From assembly GCF_000427785.1 (NCBI RefSeq), contig NZ_ATYR01000008.1, positions 62,001-126,000 on the forward strand: DNA of 64,000 bases, read 5' to 3'. Origin of the DNA: Massilia alkalitolerans DSM 17462 (lineage in GTDB: Bacteria > Pseudomonadota > Gammaproteobacteria > Burkholderiales > Burkholderiaceae_D). The stretch's first letter is position 1; each line of letters starts with the position of its first letter. This document shows, one piece after another, positions 26,001 to 39,773 of this stretch. Below the pieces are notes generated by a model, which saw nothing but the letters and a program-made list of their open reading frames with translations, was not told the origin of the DNA and searched no databases. The position numbers and the translations under genes are program-made.

Positions 26001-27758
26001 ATGGAAAAAAAATTGGGTGCTGTCCTGTCGACGGCCTGTATCGTACTGGCCGTGGCGATGTCGCCGGCGCAGGCCGCAACGAGCGCCGACGCGCGCTTCA
26101 AGACAATCTACACGAAAGAGTGGAAATGGCGCGTCACGGAACGGCTCGCCCGTGCCGAGGATGAACGCGGCGTCAGCGCGAGCATCGCGCGCGTCGATGC
26201 TGCTGCGCAAGAGGCGCGCCGCCGCTACTGGGAAGGCATCCTGAAGGAGCTCGACACGATCCAGCCCACGGCCCTGTCGCCGGACGAGCGCATCAACTTC
26301 GCCGTCTACCGGGCCCAGATCGCGGCGCTGGCCGACGCCCTGCGCTTCCGCGAGTACGAACAGCCGGTGAATGCCGACAGCGCGTTCTGGACCAACGTCA
26401 CCTTCGGCGCGCGCCGCCCCTTCAAGACGCTCGAGGACTACCGCAACTACCTGAAGCAACTGGCCGCCCTGCCCGACTACTTCGACCAGGAGACCGCCAA
26501 CATGCGCGCCGGCCTGGCGCGCGGCTTCACGCCGCCGCAGGTCACGCTCAAGGGCCGCGACGTGGCGCTGGTGCCGATCGCCGAGGCCAGGACCCCGGAA
26601 GAGACGGTCTTCTTCACCCCGTTCAAGAACTTCCCTGCCGCCGTGCCGGCAGCCGAGCAGGAGGCGCTGCGCGCCCAGGCAGCAAGCGTGATCCGCGAGC
26701 AGGTCCAGCCGGCGTATGCGAAAGTGCTGGCCTTCTTCCGCACCGAATACCTGCCGAAGGCCCGGACCACGCTGGCCGCCGAGAGCATGCCCGGCGGGAA
26801 AGCCTACTACCAGTCGAAAATCGTCGAATTCACCACCACGAACATGACGGCGGACCAGATCCACGCCATCGGCCTGGCCGAGATGGCGAAGATCCGCGCC
26901 GAAATGCACGAGACCATGAAAAAGGTGGACTTCAAGGGCGACTTGCCGGCCTTCCTGGCATTTCTGCGCACCGACCCGCAGTTCTACGCCAAGACGCCCA
27001 AGGAACTCCTGATGCACGCGGCCTGGACCGCCAAGAAGTTCGACGCCAAGGCCGACCAGTATTTCGGCTACCTGCCGCGCCGCCGCTTCGCGATCCTGCC
27101 GGTGCCCGACGACCAGGCCCCGTTCTACACGGCCGGCCGCGGCGGCGCCGGTTCCTACTGGGTGAATACCTACAACCTGCCGGCGCGCGCGCTCTACAGC
27201 CTGCCCGCGCTGACCCTGCATGAATCGGCGCCCGGCCATGCCTTCCAGATGCCGGTGGCGCTGGAGCAGAAGGGCGTGCCGAACTTCCGCCGCGCCTACA
27301 TCTCGGCCTTCGGCGAAGGCTGGGCCCTGTATTCGGAACGCCTGGGCGTGGAGATGGGCATCTATGAGACGCCCTACGAGCATTTCGGCATGCTGAGCTA
27401 CCAGGCCTGGCGCGCCTCGCGCCTGGTGGTCGACACCGGCATCCACGCCAAAGGCTGGACCCGCGAGCAGGCCCAGGCCTACCTGATGGAGAACACGGCG
27501 CTGGCCAAGCACGAGGTCGAGACCGAAGTGGACCGCTACATCTCCTGGCCGGGCCAGGCGCTGTCCTATTACCTGGGGCAGATGGCGATCCAGGAAGCGC
27601 GGGCCCGGGCGGAGAAGGCGCTGGGGCCGAAGTTCGACATCCGCAACTTCCACGACACGGTGCTGCAGCTGGGGTCGGTGCCGCTGCCGGTGCTGCAGCA
27701 GCGGATCGATGCGTTCATTGCGGATGGGGGCAAGAGTCCGTATCCGAAAGAGAGCTAA
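26001..27758 (+). CDS. Exported DUF885 family protein (putative zinc peptidase)
   Basis: The 585-residue precursor starts with a signal peptide (MEKKLGAVLSTACIVLAVAMSPAQA). It belongs to DUF885, large helical proteins with a metallopeptidase-like zinc motif: HESAPGHAFQ lies near residue 407 (the family's HExxPGH) and a downstream glutamate in ISAFGEGWALYSERL is the likely third ligand. Mostly helical, no membrane anchor, so probably periplasmic. The ATG at 26001 puts the signal at the N-terminus; the ribosome binding site is poor. It is divergent from the KaiC operon and convergent with an outer membrane protein gene. Substrate unknown. Confidence 0.88.
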   Translation: MEKKLGAVLSTACIVLAVAMSPAQAATSADARFKTIYTKEWKWRVTERLARAEDERGVSASIARVDAAAQEARRRYWEGILKELDTIQPTALSPDERINFAVYRAQIAALADALRFREYEQPVNADSAFWTNVTFGARRPFKTLEDYRNYLKQLAALPDYFDQETANMRAGLARGFTPPQVTLKGRDVALVPIAEARTPEETVFFTPFKNFPAAVPAAEQEALRAQAASVIREQVQPAYAKVLAFFRTEYLPKARTTLAAESMPGGKAYYQSKIVEFTTTNMTADQIHAIGLAEMAKIRAEMHETMKKVDFKGDLPAFLAFLRTDPQFYAKTPKELLMHAAWTAKKFDAKADQYFGYLPRRRFAILPVPDDQAPFYTAGRGGAGSYWVNTYNLPARALYSLPALTLHESAPGHAFQMPVALEQKGVPNFRRAYISAFGEGWALYSERLGVEMGIYETPYEHFGMLSYQAWRASRLVVDTGIHAKGWTREQAQAYLMENTALAKHEVETEVDRYISWPGQALSYYLGQMAIQEARARAEKALGPKFDIRNFHDTVLQLGSVPLPVLQQRIDAFIADGGKSPYPKES

Positions 27759-27772
27759 CGCTGCTTTGGACA

Positions 27773-27881
27773 AACTTGGGTTCCGGCCTTCGCCGGAACG
27801 ACGTGCCAGGGCCACAGGCCTAAAGACCGTCATGCCCGCCACTGGCGGCCACGACTCCCGGCGCAGGCCGGGATCCAAGTT
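27773..27881. repeat. REPIN-like inverted doublet, family B copy 2 (opposite polarity)
   Basis: The left unit (27773-27802) reads AACTTGGGTTCCGG... to GGAACGAC; the right unit (27852-27881) reads CGACTCCCGGCG... to GATCCAAGTT. These are the same units as at 14358-14436 but facing the other way, with the AAGTT ends outward here rather than inward. It fills the gap between the convergent DUF885 and outer membrane protein genes and overlaps the stop codon of the latter by one base. Confidence 0.7.
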
Positions 27882-28372
27882 CACTTACCCGAATCGAACA
27901 GCTTGAACTTGAGCTGGAACGACACCCCGCCATACAGCCGATCCTTGTACGACGGGATAATGCCGACGTTGAGCCCCACCCGCTGGTACTCGTAGGTCAG
28001 CGTCGGAATCGCCGCCGGAAACCAGCCGCCGTCGCGCATGTTCGGATAGCCGTCGAAGGCCGCGATCGCCAGCCCGAGGCGCACCGGCCCCAGCGCATAC
28101 GGCTGCCAGATCACCCCCGCGTAGTTCGACCATCGGCGGTCGCTGTTGTAGAAGCGCCCGAGCGTGGCGGCGGTGGCGCCGTTGAAGCGGTACTCGGCGC
28201 CGAGGCCCTTGTTGGCGCCGTTCAGGTCCTTGTCGCTGTCGAAGTGGGCGGTGGCGAAGCCGGTGTCGAGCCAGAATTCACTCCTGGGCGCCGTGTCGAT
28301 CCTGGTGAACAGATCGTCGGCCTGGGCCAGCGGAGCGGCCAGCGCCAGCAGCGAGGAAAGAAGAACGCGCAT
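27881..28372 (-). CDS. Putative small outer membrane beta-barrel protein
   Basis: The 163-residue precursor has a signal peptide, [18 protein letters not shown], and a mature part made of alternating hydrophobic/aromatic strands (EFWLDTGFATAHF, LGAEYRFNGATAATLGRFY, RVGLNVGIIPSY), ending in YGGVSFQLKFKL close to the C-terminus as expected for a barrel inserted by BAM. About eight strands could be formed, as in PagP- or OmpA-sized barrels, but none of these families can be assigned with confidence. Its ATG overlaps the stop codon of def in TGATG, so translation is coupled to peptide deformylase. Function unknown. Confidence 0.7.
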   Translation of the reverse strand: MRVLLSSLLALAAPLAQADDLFTRIDTAPRSEFWLDTGFATAHFDSDKDLNGANKGLGAEYRFNGATAATLGRFYNSDRRWSNYAGVIWQPYALGPVRLGLAIAAFDGYPNMRDGGWFPAAIPTLTYEYQRVGLNVGIIPSYKDRLYGGVSFQLKFKLFDSGK

Positions 28373-28914
28373 CAGTCGTCCGCCTTCGGATCGAGGTCGG
28401 GGAACATCACTTCGGTGAAGCCGAAGCGGGAAAAGTCGCGGATGCGCGTCGGGTACAGGATGCCGTGCAGGTGGTCCACCTCGTGCTGCACCACGCGCGC
28501 ATGGAAGCCTTCGGCGTCGCGGCGAGTCCGCTTGCCGTACTGGTCGAAGCCTTCGTAGTGCAGCTTGGTATAGCGTGGCACGCTGCCGCGCAGGCCGGGG
28601 ACCGACAGGCAACCCTCGAAGCCCTCTTCCATCTCTTCGGACAAGGGCGTGAGGATGGGATTGATCAGCACCGTCTCCGGCACCGGCGGGGCATCCGGAT
28701 AGCGCCCGTTCTTTGCGAAACCATAGATCACCAGCTGCAGGTCGACGCCGATCTGCGGCGCCGCCAGGCCTGCGCCATTGGCGGCGTGCATGGTCTCGAA
28801 CATGTCCGCGATCAGGGCGTGCAGTTCGGGGGTGTCGAAGTCGCGCTCACCCAGGGGTTGGGCCACCCGCAACAGGCGCGGGTCGCCCATGCGCAGGATC
28901 GGGCGCACGCTCAC
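28372..28914 (-). CDS. def: Peptide deformylase
   Basis: Removes the formyl group from the N-terminal methionine of new proteins, using Fe2+ or a similar metal. The 180-residue product carries the three family motifs: [11 protein letters not shown] (motif 1), [11 protein letters not shown] with the metal-binding Cys (motif 2) and [11 protein letters not shown] (motif 3). The start is GTG at 28914, overlapping the galU stop in GTGA; the next Met (MGDPRLL) would cut off the conserved [12 protein letters not shown] strand. An additional def copy beside fmt is usual in this group, so this may be one of two. The gene is embedded in the ligA-galU-def run. Confidence 0.93.
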   Translation of the reverse strand: MSVRPILRMGDPRLLRVAQPLGERDFDTPELHALIADMFETMHAANGAGLAAPQIGVDLQLVIYGFAKNGRYPDAPPVPETVLINPILTPLSEEMEEGFEGCLSVPGLRGSVPRYTKLHYEGFDQYGKRTRRDAEGFHARVVQHEVDHLHGILYPTRIRDFSRFGFTEVMFPDLDPKADD

Positions 28915-29804
28915 CGCAGCTTGTCCTGCTCGCACAGCGCCGCAAGGTGGGCGCGGAAACCGGCAGCGGTTTCCGGATGCTTCAGGCCGATCGCGGCGGT
29001 CGCTTCCAGGTAGCCCAGCTTGGAGCCGCAGTCGTAGCGTTGGCCGTCGTAGCGGTAGGCCAGCACGCGCTCGGCCTGCATCAGCGCGGCGATGCCGTCG
29101 GTCAGCTGGATCTCGCCGCCGGCGCCAGTGCCGAGGGTCTCGAGGTGGTCGAAGATCGAGCCCGACAGCACGTAGCGGCCGACCACCGCCAGCGTCGACG
29201 GCGCCAGTTCCGGGGCCGGCTTTTCGACGATGTCCGACACCAGCTCCAGGTTCGGACGGTAGCTCGATGCGCTGACGATGCCGTACTGGCGCGTGTTCTC
29301 GCGCGGGACGTCCTGCACCGCCAGGATGCTGGAGCGCTCGTAGGCATACAGGTCGGTCATCTGGGCCAGCACCGGCTTCTTCCCCGGGTCGGTATCCATG
29401 AAGTCGTCCGCCAGCAGCACGGCGAAGGGCTCGTTGCCCACCACCGGGCGGGCGCACAGGACCGCATGGCCCAGGCCCAGCGGCGCCGACTGGCGGATGT
29501 AGATGCAGTTGACGTTTTTCGGGATGACCCCGCGCACCGTCTCGAGCAGGGCTTCCTTGCCGGCCGCTTCCAGCACCGACTCGAGCTCGTAGGCCTTGTC
29601 GAAATGGTCCTCGATCGCGCGCTTGTTGCGGCCGGTGATGAAGACCAGTTCGGTGATGCCCGCCGCCACGGCTTCTTCCACGGCGTACTGGATCAGCGGT
29701 TTGTCCACGATCGGCAGCATCTCCTTCGGCTGCGCCTTGGTGGCGGGGAGGAAGCGGCTGCCGAGGCCGGCAACGGGGAAAACGGCTTTGCGAATCAGGG
29801 TCAT
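28911..29804 (-). CDS. galU: UTP-glucose-1-phosphate uridylyltransferase
   Basis: Makes UDP-glucose from UTP and glucose-1-phosphate for polysaccharide and lipopolysaccharide synthesis. The 297-residue protein begins with the nucleotidyltransferase motif [24 protein letters not shown], then [24 protein letters not shown] and VEKPAPE, the standard GalU features. It lies 12 bases after ligA and overlaps def by 4 bases, so it is in the middle of the smc-zipA-ligA-galU-def operon. Confidence 0.96.
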   Translation of the reverse strand: MTLIRKAVFPVAGLGSRFLPATKAQPKEMLPIVDKPLIQYAVEEAVAAGITELVFITGRNKRAIEDHFDKAYELESVLEAAGKEALLETVRGVIPKNVNCIYIRQSAPLGLGHAVLCARPVVGNEPFAVLLADDFMDTDPGKKPVLAQMTDLYAYERSSILAVQDVPRENTRQYGIVSASSYRPNLELVSDIVEKPAPELAPSTLAVVGRYVLSGSIFDHLETLGTGAGGEIQLTDGIAALMQAERVLAYRYDGQRYDCGSKLGYLEATAAIGLKHPETAAGFRAHLAALCEQDKLR

Positions 29805-29816
29805 ATTATTCTTCTT

Positions 29817-33347
<3,531 letters not shown>

Positions 33348-33351
<4 letters not shown>

Positions 33352-36300
33352 GCTGCTTGTGCCTCAGTTGCGAAATGTGCGGCGGACTCCATGTCCACCG
33401 CCACGATGCGCGATACGCCCTGCTCCTGCATCGTCACACCGATCAGTTGGTTGGCCATCTCCATCGCGATCTTGTTGTGCGAGATGAAGAGGAATTGGGT
33501 ATGGTCCGACATGCGCTTCACCATGCGGCAGAAGCGCTCGGTATTGGCATCGTCCAGCGGCGCGTCGACCTCGTCGAGCAGGCAGAACGGCGCCGGGTTC
33601 AGGCGGAACATCGAGAACACCAGCGCGGTGGCGGTGAGCGCCTTCTCCCCGCCCGACAGCAGGTGGATGGTGGCGTTCTTCTTGCCCGGCGGCTGGGCCA
33701 TCACCTGCACGCCGGAATCCAGGATTTCGTCGCCGGTCATCACCAGTTTCGCCTGGCCGCCGCCGAACAGGATCGGGAACAGTTCAGAGAAGTGGGTGTT
33801 GACGCGGTCGAAGGTGTCCTGCAGCAGCTCGCGGGTCTCGCGGTCAATGCGGTGGATCGCGTCTTCCAGCGTATTGATGGCGGCCAAGAGGTCGTTGTTC
33901 TGCGAGTCGAGGTAGCGCTTGCGCTCGGTCGCCTGGGCCAGCTCGTCCACCGCCGCCAGGTTCACCGCCCCGAGGGCGCTGATGGCATTGGTCAGGCGCG
34001 TGACCTCGCCCTGCAGGTACTGCGGCTTCATGTCCGGCGTGAGCTTGTCCGCCAATTCGGACTCGACCGCGCCGGTGGTGGCCAGCGCTTCGGCGAACTG
34101 CTCCTGGTTCAGGCGCGCGGCCTGCTCCTTCAGCTGCATCTCGGTGATGCGGTCGCGCTGCGGCTGCAGGCTGCGCTCGTTCCCCATGCGCATTTCTTCC
34201 AACTGGCGCAGCTGCTGGGTGATCTGGTCGAGCTCGTGGCGCGCGTCGGCCAGCGCGCGCTCCTGCGTGCTGCGGCGCTCCAGGAGCTCCTGCAAGCCCT
34301 CGTGGGCGGTGCCGGACTCCAGCGCTTCCAGTTCCAGCCGGCCGGCGCCCAGGCTGGCGCTGACCTGCTCGGCCTGGCTGGAGGCGGTGGCGATATTGCG
34401 GCGCAGCTCCTCGATCTTGCTGCGCTGGGAGCGCTCGGCGAACTGGGCTTCCTGGGCGCCGCGTTCGAGGTCGCGCAGTTTCTGGCGCGCGTCCGCGAGC
34501 AGCTGCTCCTTTTCCATGAAGGCGGTCTGGCCGTCCTCGTGGCTGCCCTGCAGCTCGGCCAGTTCCATGTCGAGCTGCTCGAATTCCTGCTCGGCTTCCG
34601 CAGCCGCTTGCCGCTGCTCGGCCTCCTGGGCGGCGATCTCCGACAGGTCGGCGGCGATCTGGCCGCTGCGCTGGTTGAAGCGCGCCTCGATCTCGCTTTG
34701 CTTGAGCACCTCGATCTGCAGCGCATGCACTTCGCGCTGCAGCGTGCCGGAACGCTGGCGCGCATCCCCCAGCCGGCGCGTCAGCTCGCTGACCGCCGCG
34801 TCGGCGCGGGTGGCGCGGCTCTTCGCTTCGTCCAGCAGCAGGGCCTGGGCACGCAGCTGTTTGCCGATGTTCTCGATCTCGTGCTGGCGCGCCAGCATGC
34901 CGTCCTGCTCCGCATCCGGCGCGTGGAAACGCACCGAGGAGGCCGTGACCAGGTGGCCCTGGCGCGTCACGAAAGCGCCGCCCTGCGGCAGGCGGCCACG
35001 CCCGGCAAAGGCCTCGGCGGCGTCCTGGGCCACGTAGACGTGATGCAGCCAGTCGTTCAGCACCCCGCGCAGGCCCGGGTCGTTCAGGCGCAGCAGGCTG
35101 GCGAAGGGTTTCAGGCCCGGTGTATCGGCGGGCAGCGCTGCGGCAGGCGCCGGCGAATACAGGGCCAGGCGCGCCGGCGGCGCGTCGCCGAAGAAGGCCT
35201 TGGCCCAGTCCAGGTTCGACACTTCCAGCGCGCCGGAACGCTCGCGCAGCACGGCTTCCAGCGCGGTTTCCCAGCCTTCCTCGATGTCGAGCTTCTGCCA
35301 CAGGCGCGGCAGGCCCGAGAGTTCATGCTTCTCCAGCCAGGGCTGGACCTTGCCCTGGGTTTGCACGCGATCCTGCACCTGGCGCAGCGCGGCCAGGCGC
35401 GCTTCCAGCTGGGCCGTTGCGCTGGACTCCTGCTGGACCTGCGCGTGGGCGTCCTTGCGCTCCTGCTCGACTGCATCCTGGCGCGCCGAGGCCTCCTCGA
35501 GCAGCATGGTCTGCTCTTCCAGCGCCAGCTGCTTTTCTTCCAGTTGCAGGCGCAGGTTGTCGAGGGTGGCGCTGTCCGGCAGGTTCAGGCCGTTGCGTTC
35601 CTGCTGCAGGCGTTCGCGCCGTGCGGCCAGGCTGGTGAGGATGTTGGCGGCATTGCGCTGGTGGGCGCTGGCCAGTTCGATGCGCTGCTGGACCTGCATG
35701 ATGCGGGCGCGCGATTCGTTCGAACGGTCCTGGGCCTGGCGCCAGGCGGCTTCCAGTTCCGGCACCCGCTCGCCGTGGCTTTCCACCGCGATCTGGGCGC
35801 CTTCGGCGCGCGCGCCGAGTTCTTCCAGCGTGATCTCGGCGTCCGCCAACTGCTCTTCGTATTCCTGGCGCTGCGCCAGCCACTGATCGCGCTGCCCGCC
35901 CAGGGTGCCGAGCTGGTTCTGCAGGCGGGTGCGTGACTCGACCACGAACTTGATCTGCGCTTCCAGGCTGCCGATCTCGGAATTGGTCTGGTACAGGGCG
36001 CCCTGTGCCGTATGCAGGCGGTCGCCGATACTGAAGTGCGCCTGGCGCATGTTCTCCAGCTCGAGCTCGACGTTGCGCAGCTTGGCGGTCTGGGCTTCCA
36101 GCGCGGTTTGCGCCTCTTCCACCTCGCGGAAATAACGGACCTGCTCGGCCTTGGCTTCGTTCTTGCGCAGCAGCCAGAGCAACTTCTGCTTTTCTTCCTG
36201 CTCAAGCTGCAGCTGGTGGAAGCGCCTGGCGACCGCCGCCTGGGCTTCCAGCTTCTCCAGGTTGGCATTCAGCTCGCGCAGGATGTCCTCGACCCGCAGC

Positions 36301-36872
36301 AGGTTCTCGCGCGTGTCCGACAGCCGGTTCTCGGTCTCGCGGCGGCGCTCCTTGTACTTGGAGACGCCGGCGGCCTCTTCGAGGAAGACGCGCAGCTCTT
36401 CCGGGCGCGACTCGATGATGCGGGCGATCATGCCCTGGCCGATGATGGCGTAGGCGCGCGGCCCCAGGCCGGTGCCGAGGAAGATGTCCTGGATGTCGCG
36501 CCGCCGTACCGGCTGGCCGTTGATGTAGTAGGTGGAAGTGCCGTCGCGCGTGAGCGTACGCTTGACCGCGATCTCGGCATACTGGCCCCACTGCCCCGCC
36601 GCCTTGCCCGCGCTGTTGTCGAACACCAGTTCGACCGAGGCGCGCCCGGCAGGTTTACGGTAGGTGGAGCCGTTGAAGATCACGTCCTGCATCGACTCGC
36701 CACGCAGCTCGGACGCCTTGGATTCGCCCAGCACCCAGCGCACGGCGTCGATGATGTTCGACTTGCCGCAGCCGTTCGGGCCGACCACGCCGACGAGCTG
36801 GCCGGGCACCTGGAAATTGGTGGGATCGACGAAAGACTTAAATCCCGACAATTTGATGGATGAAAGGCGCAC
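33348..36872 (-). CDS. smc: Chromosome segregation protein SMC
   Basis: Structural maintenance of chromosomes ATPase, the core of the SMC-ScpAB condensin. The 1174-residue protein has Walker A GPNGCGKS at residues 31-38, long coiled coils of about 160-490 and 670-1020 flanking a hinge, and at the C-terminus the signature HLLSGGEKALTATAL and Walker B FCLLDEVDAPLDD. Start is GTG at 36872, which gives MRLSSIKLSGFKSF, the conserved N-terminal strand. It is the first gene of a six-gene run with zipA, ligA, galU, def and an outer membrane protein. Confidence 0.97.
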
Positions 36873-36989
36873 GTTGCTTCGGCTAGGGTTGGAGAGTCGT
36901 CAAAGATCCAATCATACCATTTGTTGATTGCTTTTCGGCCAAGAAGAAGTCTTGCGAACCGAGCAATTTCTTGCCGGATGCCGAGGAAT

Positions 36990-39236
36990 TCAGCCGGCCC
37001 GGGCCGCGGGGACGGGTTCGCGCCCCGGATCGTTCATGGCGCCCTGCCCGACCGCCTCGCCCAGCACGCGTCCGACCACGCCCTCGGCGGCCAGCACGCG
37101 GATGCTGCCGGTGCGGAAAGCCTCGGCCAGGCGCTCGGCCGGCAGCGAGAAAGCCTCCTGGCGGTTGGCGCCGGAGAAGATGAAGAGCGTGCGCAGCGGA
37201 CTGACCCAGGCCAGGCGGACCTTGCGCACGCCCAGCGCGCCCTTGAACTCGACCCGCATGCCGCGCTCCAGGCTGGCGAGCAGTGCGCCGGCGGGATCCG
37301 GGGCGCTTTCCTGCTCGGCGGCCTCGGCCTGTTCCTGGGCGACGCGGCGCAGCGCGTCCTGCTGGGCTGCTTCCACAGCCAGCTCCAGCTGGCGCTCGGG
37401 CGACAGCTCGATCGGGGCGCGCACGATGGTGGCGTGGCAGTCGGCCAGGGCGGCGAAGAACTGCAGGCGCTCGGCATCCTGCCAGCCAGTGGCATCGAGC
37501 CACTTGTTGAGGGTGGCGAGCAGGGCCGGCAGGCGCTTGATGAGCGCCTTGCGCTGTTCCTGGGTCGCCTTGGGCTTGACGCTCCAGATCAGGTCGTCCA
37601 TGGCGCGGGTGGCATTGTCCACCGCGCCCGGCTTGCTGTCCTCGATGGTGTAGGCAAGCGTCAGGACCGGGGTCCAGCGCTGCTCCAGGAAAGTGCCGAC
37701 CAGCGCCACCACCTGTTCGCCGGCCAGGCGCAGCGACACCGCCTTGTTTGCCGAACGGGCGGCGGCGGCCTGTTTTTCCTGGCGGGTCGCCTGGGCGATC
37801 GGGCCGGCGATCGCGGCCGCTTCCAGCTGTTCGCGCTCGGCGAGGCTGGCCTCCAGGTCGGCCACGGCGGCGACGAAAACGTCGGGCTGCGCCTCCCGGC
37901 GCACCTTGTCGACGCCGCGCTGCATCGCCCGGTAGACCGGGTCGTCGGCGCTGGCGGGCCGTTCCCAGCCGGCGTTCGACAGCAGGTCGAGCATGCGCCG
38001 CGCCGGGTGCGCGTCTTCGAAGAAGAAGCTGCGGTCCTTCAGCGCCGCCTTCAGCACCGGCACCTGGAGGAAGGCGATCAGCTCGCGCGTCTCCTGCGGA
38101 ATCGACTCGTCGAGCAGGACGGTCTCGAAGATGCGCGACAGCAGGTCGAGCGTGGTTTCGTCGCCGCGCGACAGGCTGCCGCGGGGCAGGCTCTGTTTCA
38201 GGCGTGGCAGGTAGAACACCTCGTGCGGGCCGGCAGCCGGCCCCGGCTGGGAGCTTGCTGCGGGCATGGCGCCGGCCAGCTGTTCCAGCACCTCGATCAG
38301 CGGCGCCGCCGCTCCGCTCGGCGCGGTTACGGGAGCGCCGGCATGCGCCGGCACAGGCTGGCCACTGCCGGACGGCACGGCGCCGGCGAAGCCGGCCGCC
38401 GCGCTCGGGCGCCAGCCGCCGCCCTGCGGCAAATTGGGGATCAGGGGGATATCGAGCTCGGCGCTGGCAGCCGCCTCGGCCGCACCGAACAGCTGGCGCA
38501 ACTGCTGCGACACGGCCGCGTCGCGGCGCGCCCGCGCGGCCCTGGCGGCGGCACTGTCGTCGGTCTTGGCGAAACGCGCTTCACGGACACGCGCCGGCTT
38601 GAGCCTGTCGCCCAGGGCGTCGAGGATGGGCGTGAAATCGAACACGACCCCGGTACGCAGCAGCGGCACGATCAGCGCGTGCGCTGCCTCGTCGGGCTCG
38701 AATTCGCACCAGGCCTCCTGCAGCGCGCGCAGGAAGACTTCGGGGCGAAAGGGATTGTGGCCGGCGCGCACCAGCTCGCGCCCCAGCAGCAGGCCCAGGC
38801 GCACGCCGAGGGTGGCGAGCCGTTCCGAGTGCTGGATGTCGAAAGGCCGGCTGATGGCGGCGAAGGCCAGCTGGCTGTCCATTTCCTCCATCGGCACCAG
38901 GCTCAGCGTCAGGGGCCCAGGCGCGGCCGCCCTGCTCGCGGGCGCCAGCAGCGCCACCTCCTTGCGCAGGGCCAGCTCGATAGCGGTCGACGCCAGGTGC
39001 ACGAAGGCGTAGGCATTGTCCTGCAGCAGATTGCCGGATCGGATGCGCCGCCCCACGGCCTGCGGGTCGTTGCCGGCGCTGGTTATGTCCAGCAACACGG
39101 CCGTCATGCGCTTCACCATGTCGGCAAGCCCGTCGGCAGCGCGGCCGGCCGCGATGGCGACGAGCTCGTCCAGCGTCGCCTGCTGCGCGCTGGCGGCCTT
39201 GCGGAGGGCGGGTGTCTGGGAGGTATTCACGATCAT
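36990..39236 (-). CDS. DUF1631 family protein
   Basis: Large protein of 748 residues, mostly helical with Ala/Leu/Glu-rich stretches, without signal peptide or membrane helices. It matches my recollection of DUF1631 proteins, found mainly in beta- and gammaproteobacteria and thought to be linked to cyclic-di-GMP/PilZ-like functions in some members; the C-terminal VEFKGALGVRKVRLAWVSPL resembles the end of a PilZ-type barrel, but this is an impression. A Pro/Ala-rich linker lies around residues 300-345. The ATG at 39236 is preferred to the upstream TTG. It is upstream of smc by 117 bases on the same strand, though co-transcription is uncertain. Role unknown. Confidence 0.8.
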   Translation of the reverse strand: MIVNTSQTPALRKAASAQQATLDELVAIAAGRAADGLADMVKRMTAVLLDITSAGNDPQAVGRRIRSGNLLQDNAYAFVHLASTAIELALRKEVALLAPASRAAAPGPLTLSLVPMEEMDSQLAFAAISRPFDIQHSERLATLGVRLGLLLGRELVRAGHNPFRPEVFLRALQEAWCEFEPDEAAHALIVPLLRTGVVFDFTPILDALGDRLKPARVREARFAKTDDSAAARAARARRDAAVSQQLRQLFGAAEAAASAELDIPLIPNLPQGGGWRPSAAAGFAGAVPSGSGQPVPAHAGAPVTAPSGAAAPLIEVLEQLAGAMPAASSQPGPAAGPHEVFYLPRLKQSLPRGSLSRGDETTLDLLSRIFETVLLDESIPQETRELIAFLQVPVLKAALKDRSFFFEDAHPARRMLDLLSNAGWERPASADDPVYRAMQRGVDKVRREAQPDVFVAAVADLEASLAEREQLEAAAIAGPIAQATRQEKQAAAARSANKAVSLRLAGEQVVALVGTFLEQRWTPVLTLAYTIEDSKPGAVDNATRAMDDLIWSVKPKATQEQRKALIKRLPALLATLNKWLDATGWQDAERLQFFAALADCHATIVRAPIELSPERQLELAVEAAQQDALRRVAQEQAEAAEQESAPDPAGALLASLERGMRVEFKGALGVRKVRLAWVSPLRTLFIFSGANRQEAFSLPAERLAEAFRTGSIRVLAAEGVVGRVLGEAVGQGAMNDPGREPVPAARAG

Positions 39237-39495
39237 TCCATTGTGCCACAATATTTCCGCATAGCAATAGGAAAAGAGTGGCTTCTAGCTTGATGCAGGC
39301 AAACGCCCGTGTTTCAGCACCACACGCTAGAAAATAATGCCTTGAGAACGTCGGCGCCTGTCCTACACTGGATCACGCCGCGGTCTGATACCGGTTCATC
39401 AATACGAAACGCATGATGGCTCGACCGGAAATGCTGCGGTAAGGTTCCACAGCTCGGCATGCAAGACACTTTCCCCACATTGAAAGGAAATGATC

Positions 39496-39696
39496 ATGGC
39501 TCAAGGTAAGTCGAAGCAAGGCGGCAGCTCGCAGCAGCACGCCGAAGCAGGCCGCCAGGGCGGCAGCAAGCAATCGGGTTCCGGCTCGGGCTCGCGCTCG
39601 GGCGGCAGCGCCGGCAGCGGCGGCACCCGCGGCGGCACCCCGGAGCAGCACGCCGAAGCCGGCCGTCAAAGCCACAAGAACGACAAGAAGCGCTGA
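39496..39696 (+). CDS. KGG-type stress-induced small protein
   Basis: Very hydrophilic 66-residue protein made of Gly, Ser, Lys and Gln, resembling the KGG/GsiB-like stress proteins that accumulate under starvation or drying and are probably disordered. The motif QHAEAGRQ occurs twice (near residues 15 and 53), separated by a GSGSGSRSGGS-type linker. Start at 39496 (MAQGKSKQGG) is chosen because AAAGGA lies 7 bases upstream; the ATG at 39490 is too close to it. A strong terminator follows the gene. It is a single-gene unit. Confidence 0.85.
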   Translation: MAQGKSKQGGSSQQHAEAGRQGGSKQSGSGSGSRSGGSAGSGGTRGGTPEQHAEAGRQSHKNDKKR

Positions 39697-39739
39697 TCGC
39701 GCGGCAGGCCCGGCCTGCCCACGACCAGGATTGTCGCCA

Positions 39740-39767
39740 GCCCGTCGCAGCCGCGATGGGCTTTTTT
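39740..39767 (+). terminator. Rho-independent terminator after the KGG-type gene
   Basis: A 9-bp stem (GCCCGTCGC with GCGATGGGC, one G-T pair) around an AGCC loop is followed by six T. It lies 44 bases past the stop codon and just before the convergent ClpP-like gene. Confidence 0.88.
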
Positions 39768-39773
39768 ACGGCA

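Noticed and set aside
33357..35936. Open frame of about 860 codons antisense to smc
   Set aside because: Shadow of the coiled-coil coding sequence; no motifs or ribosome binding site.
39490..39495. ATG at 39490 as the start of the KGG-type protein
   Set aside because: The ribosome binding site AAAGGA would be only 1-2 bases away; the ATG at 39496 has it at 7 bases.
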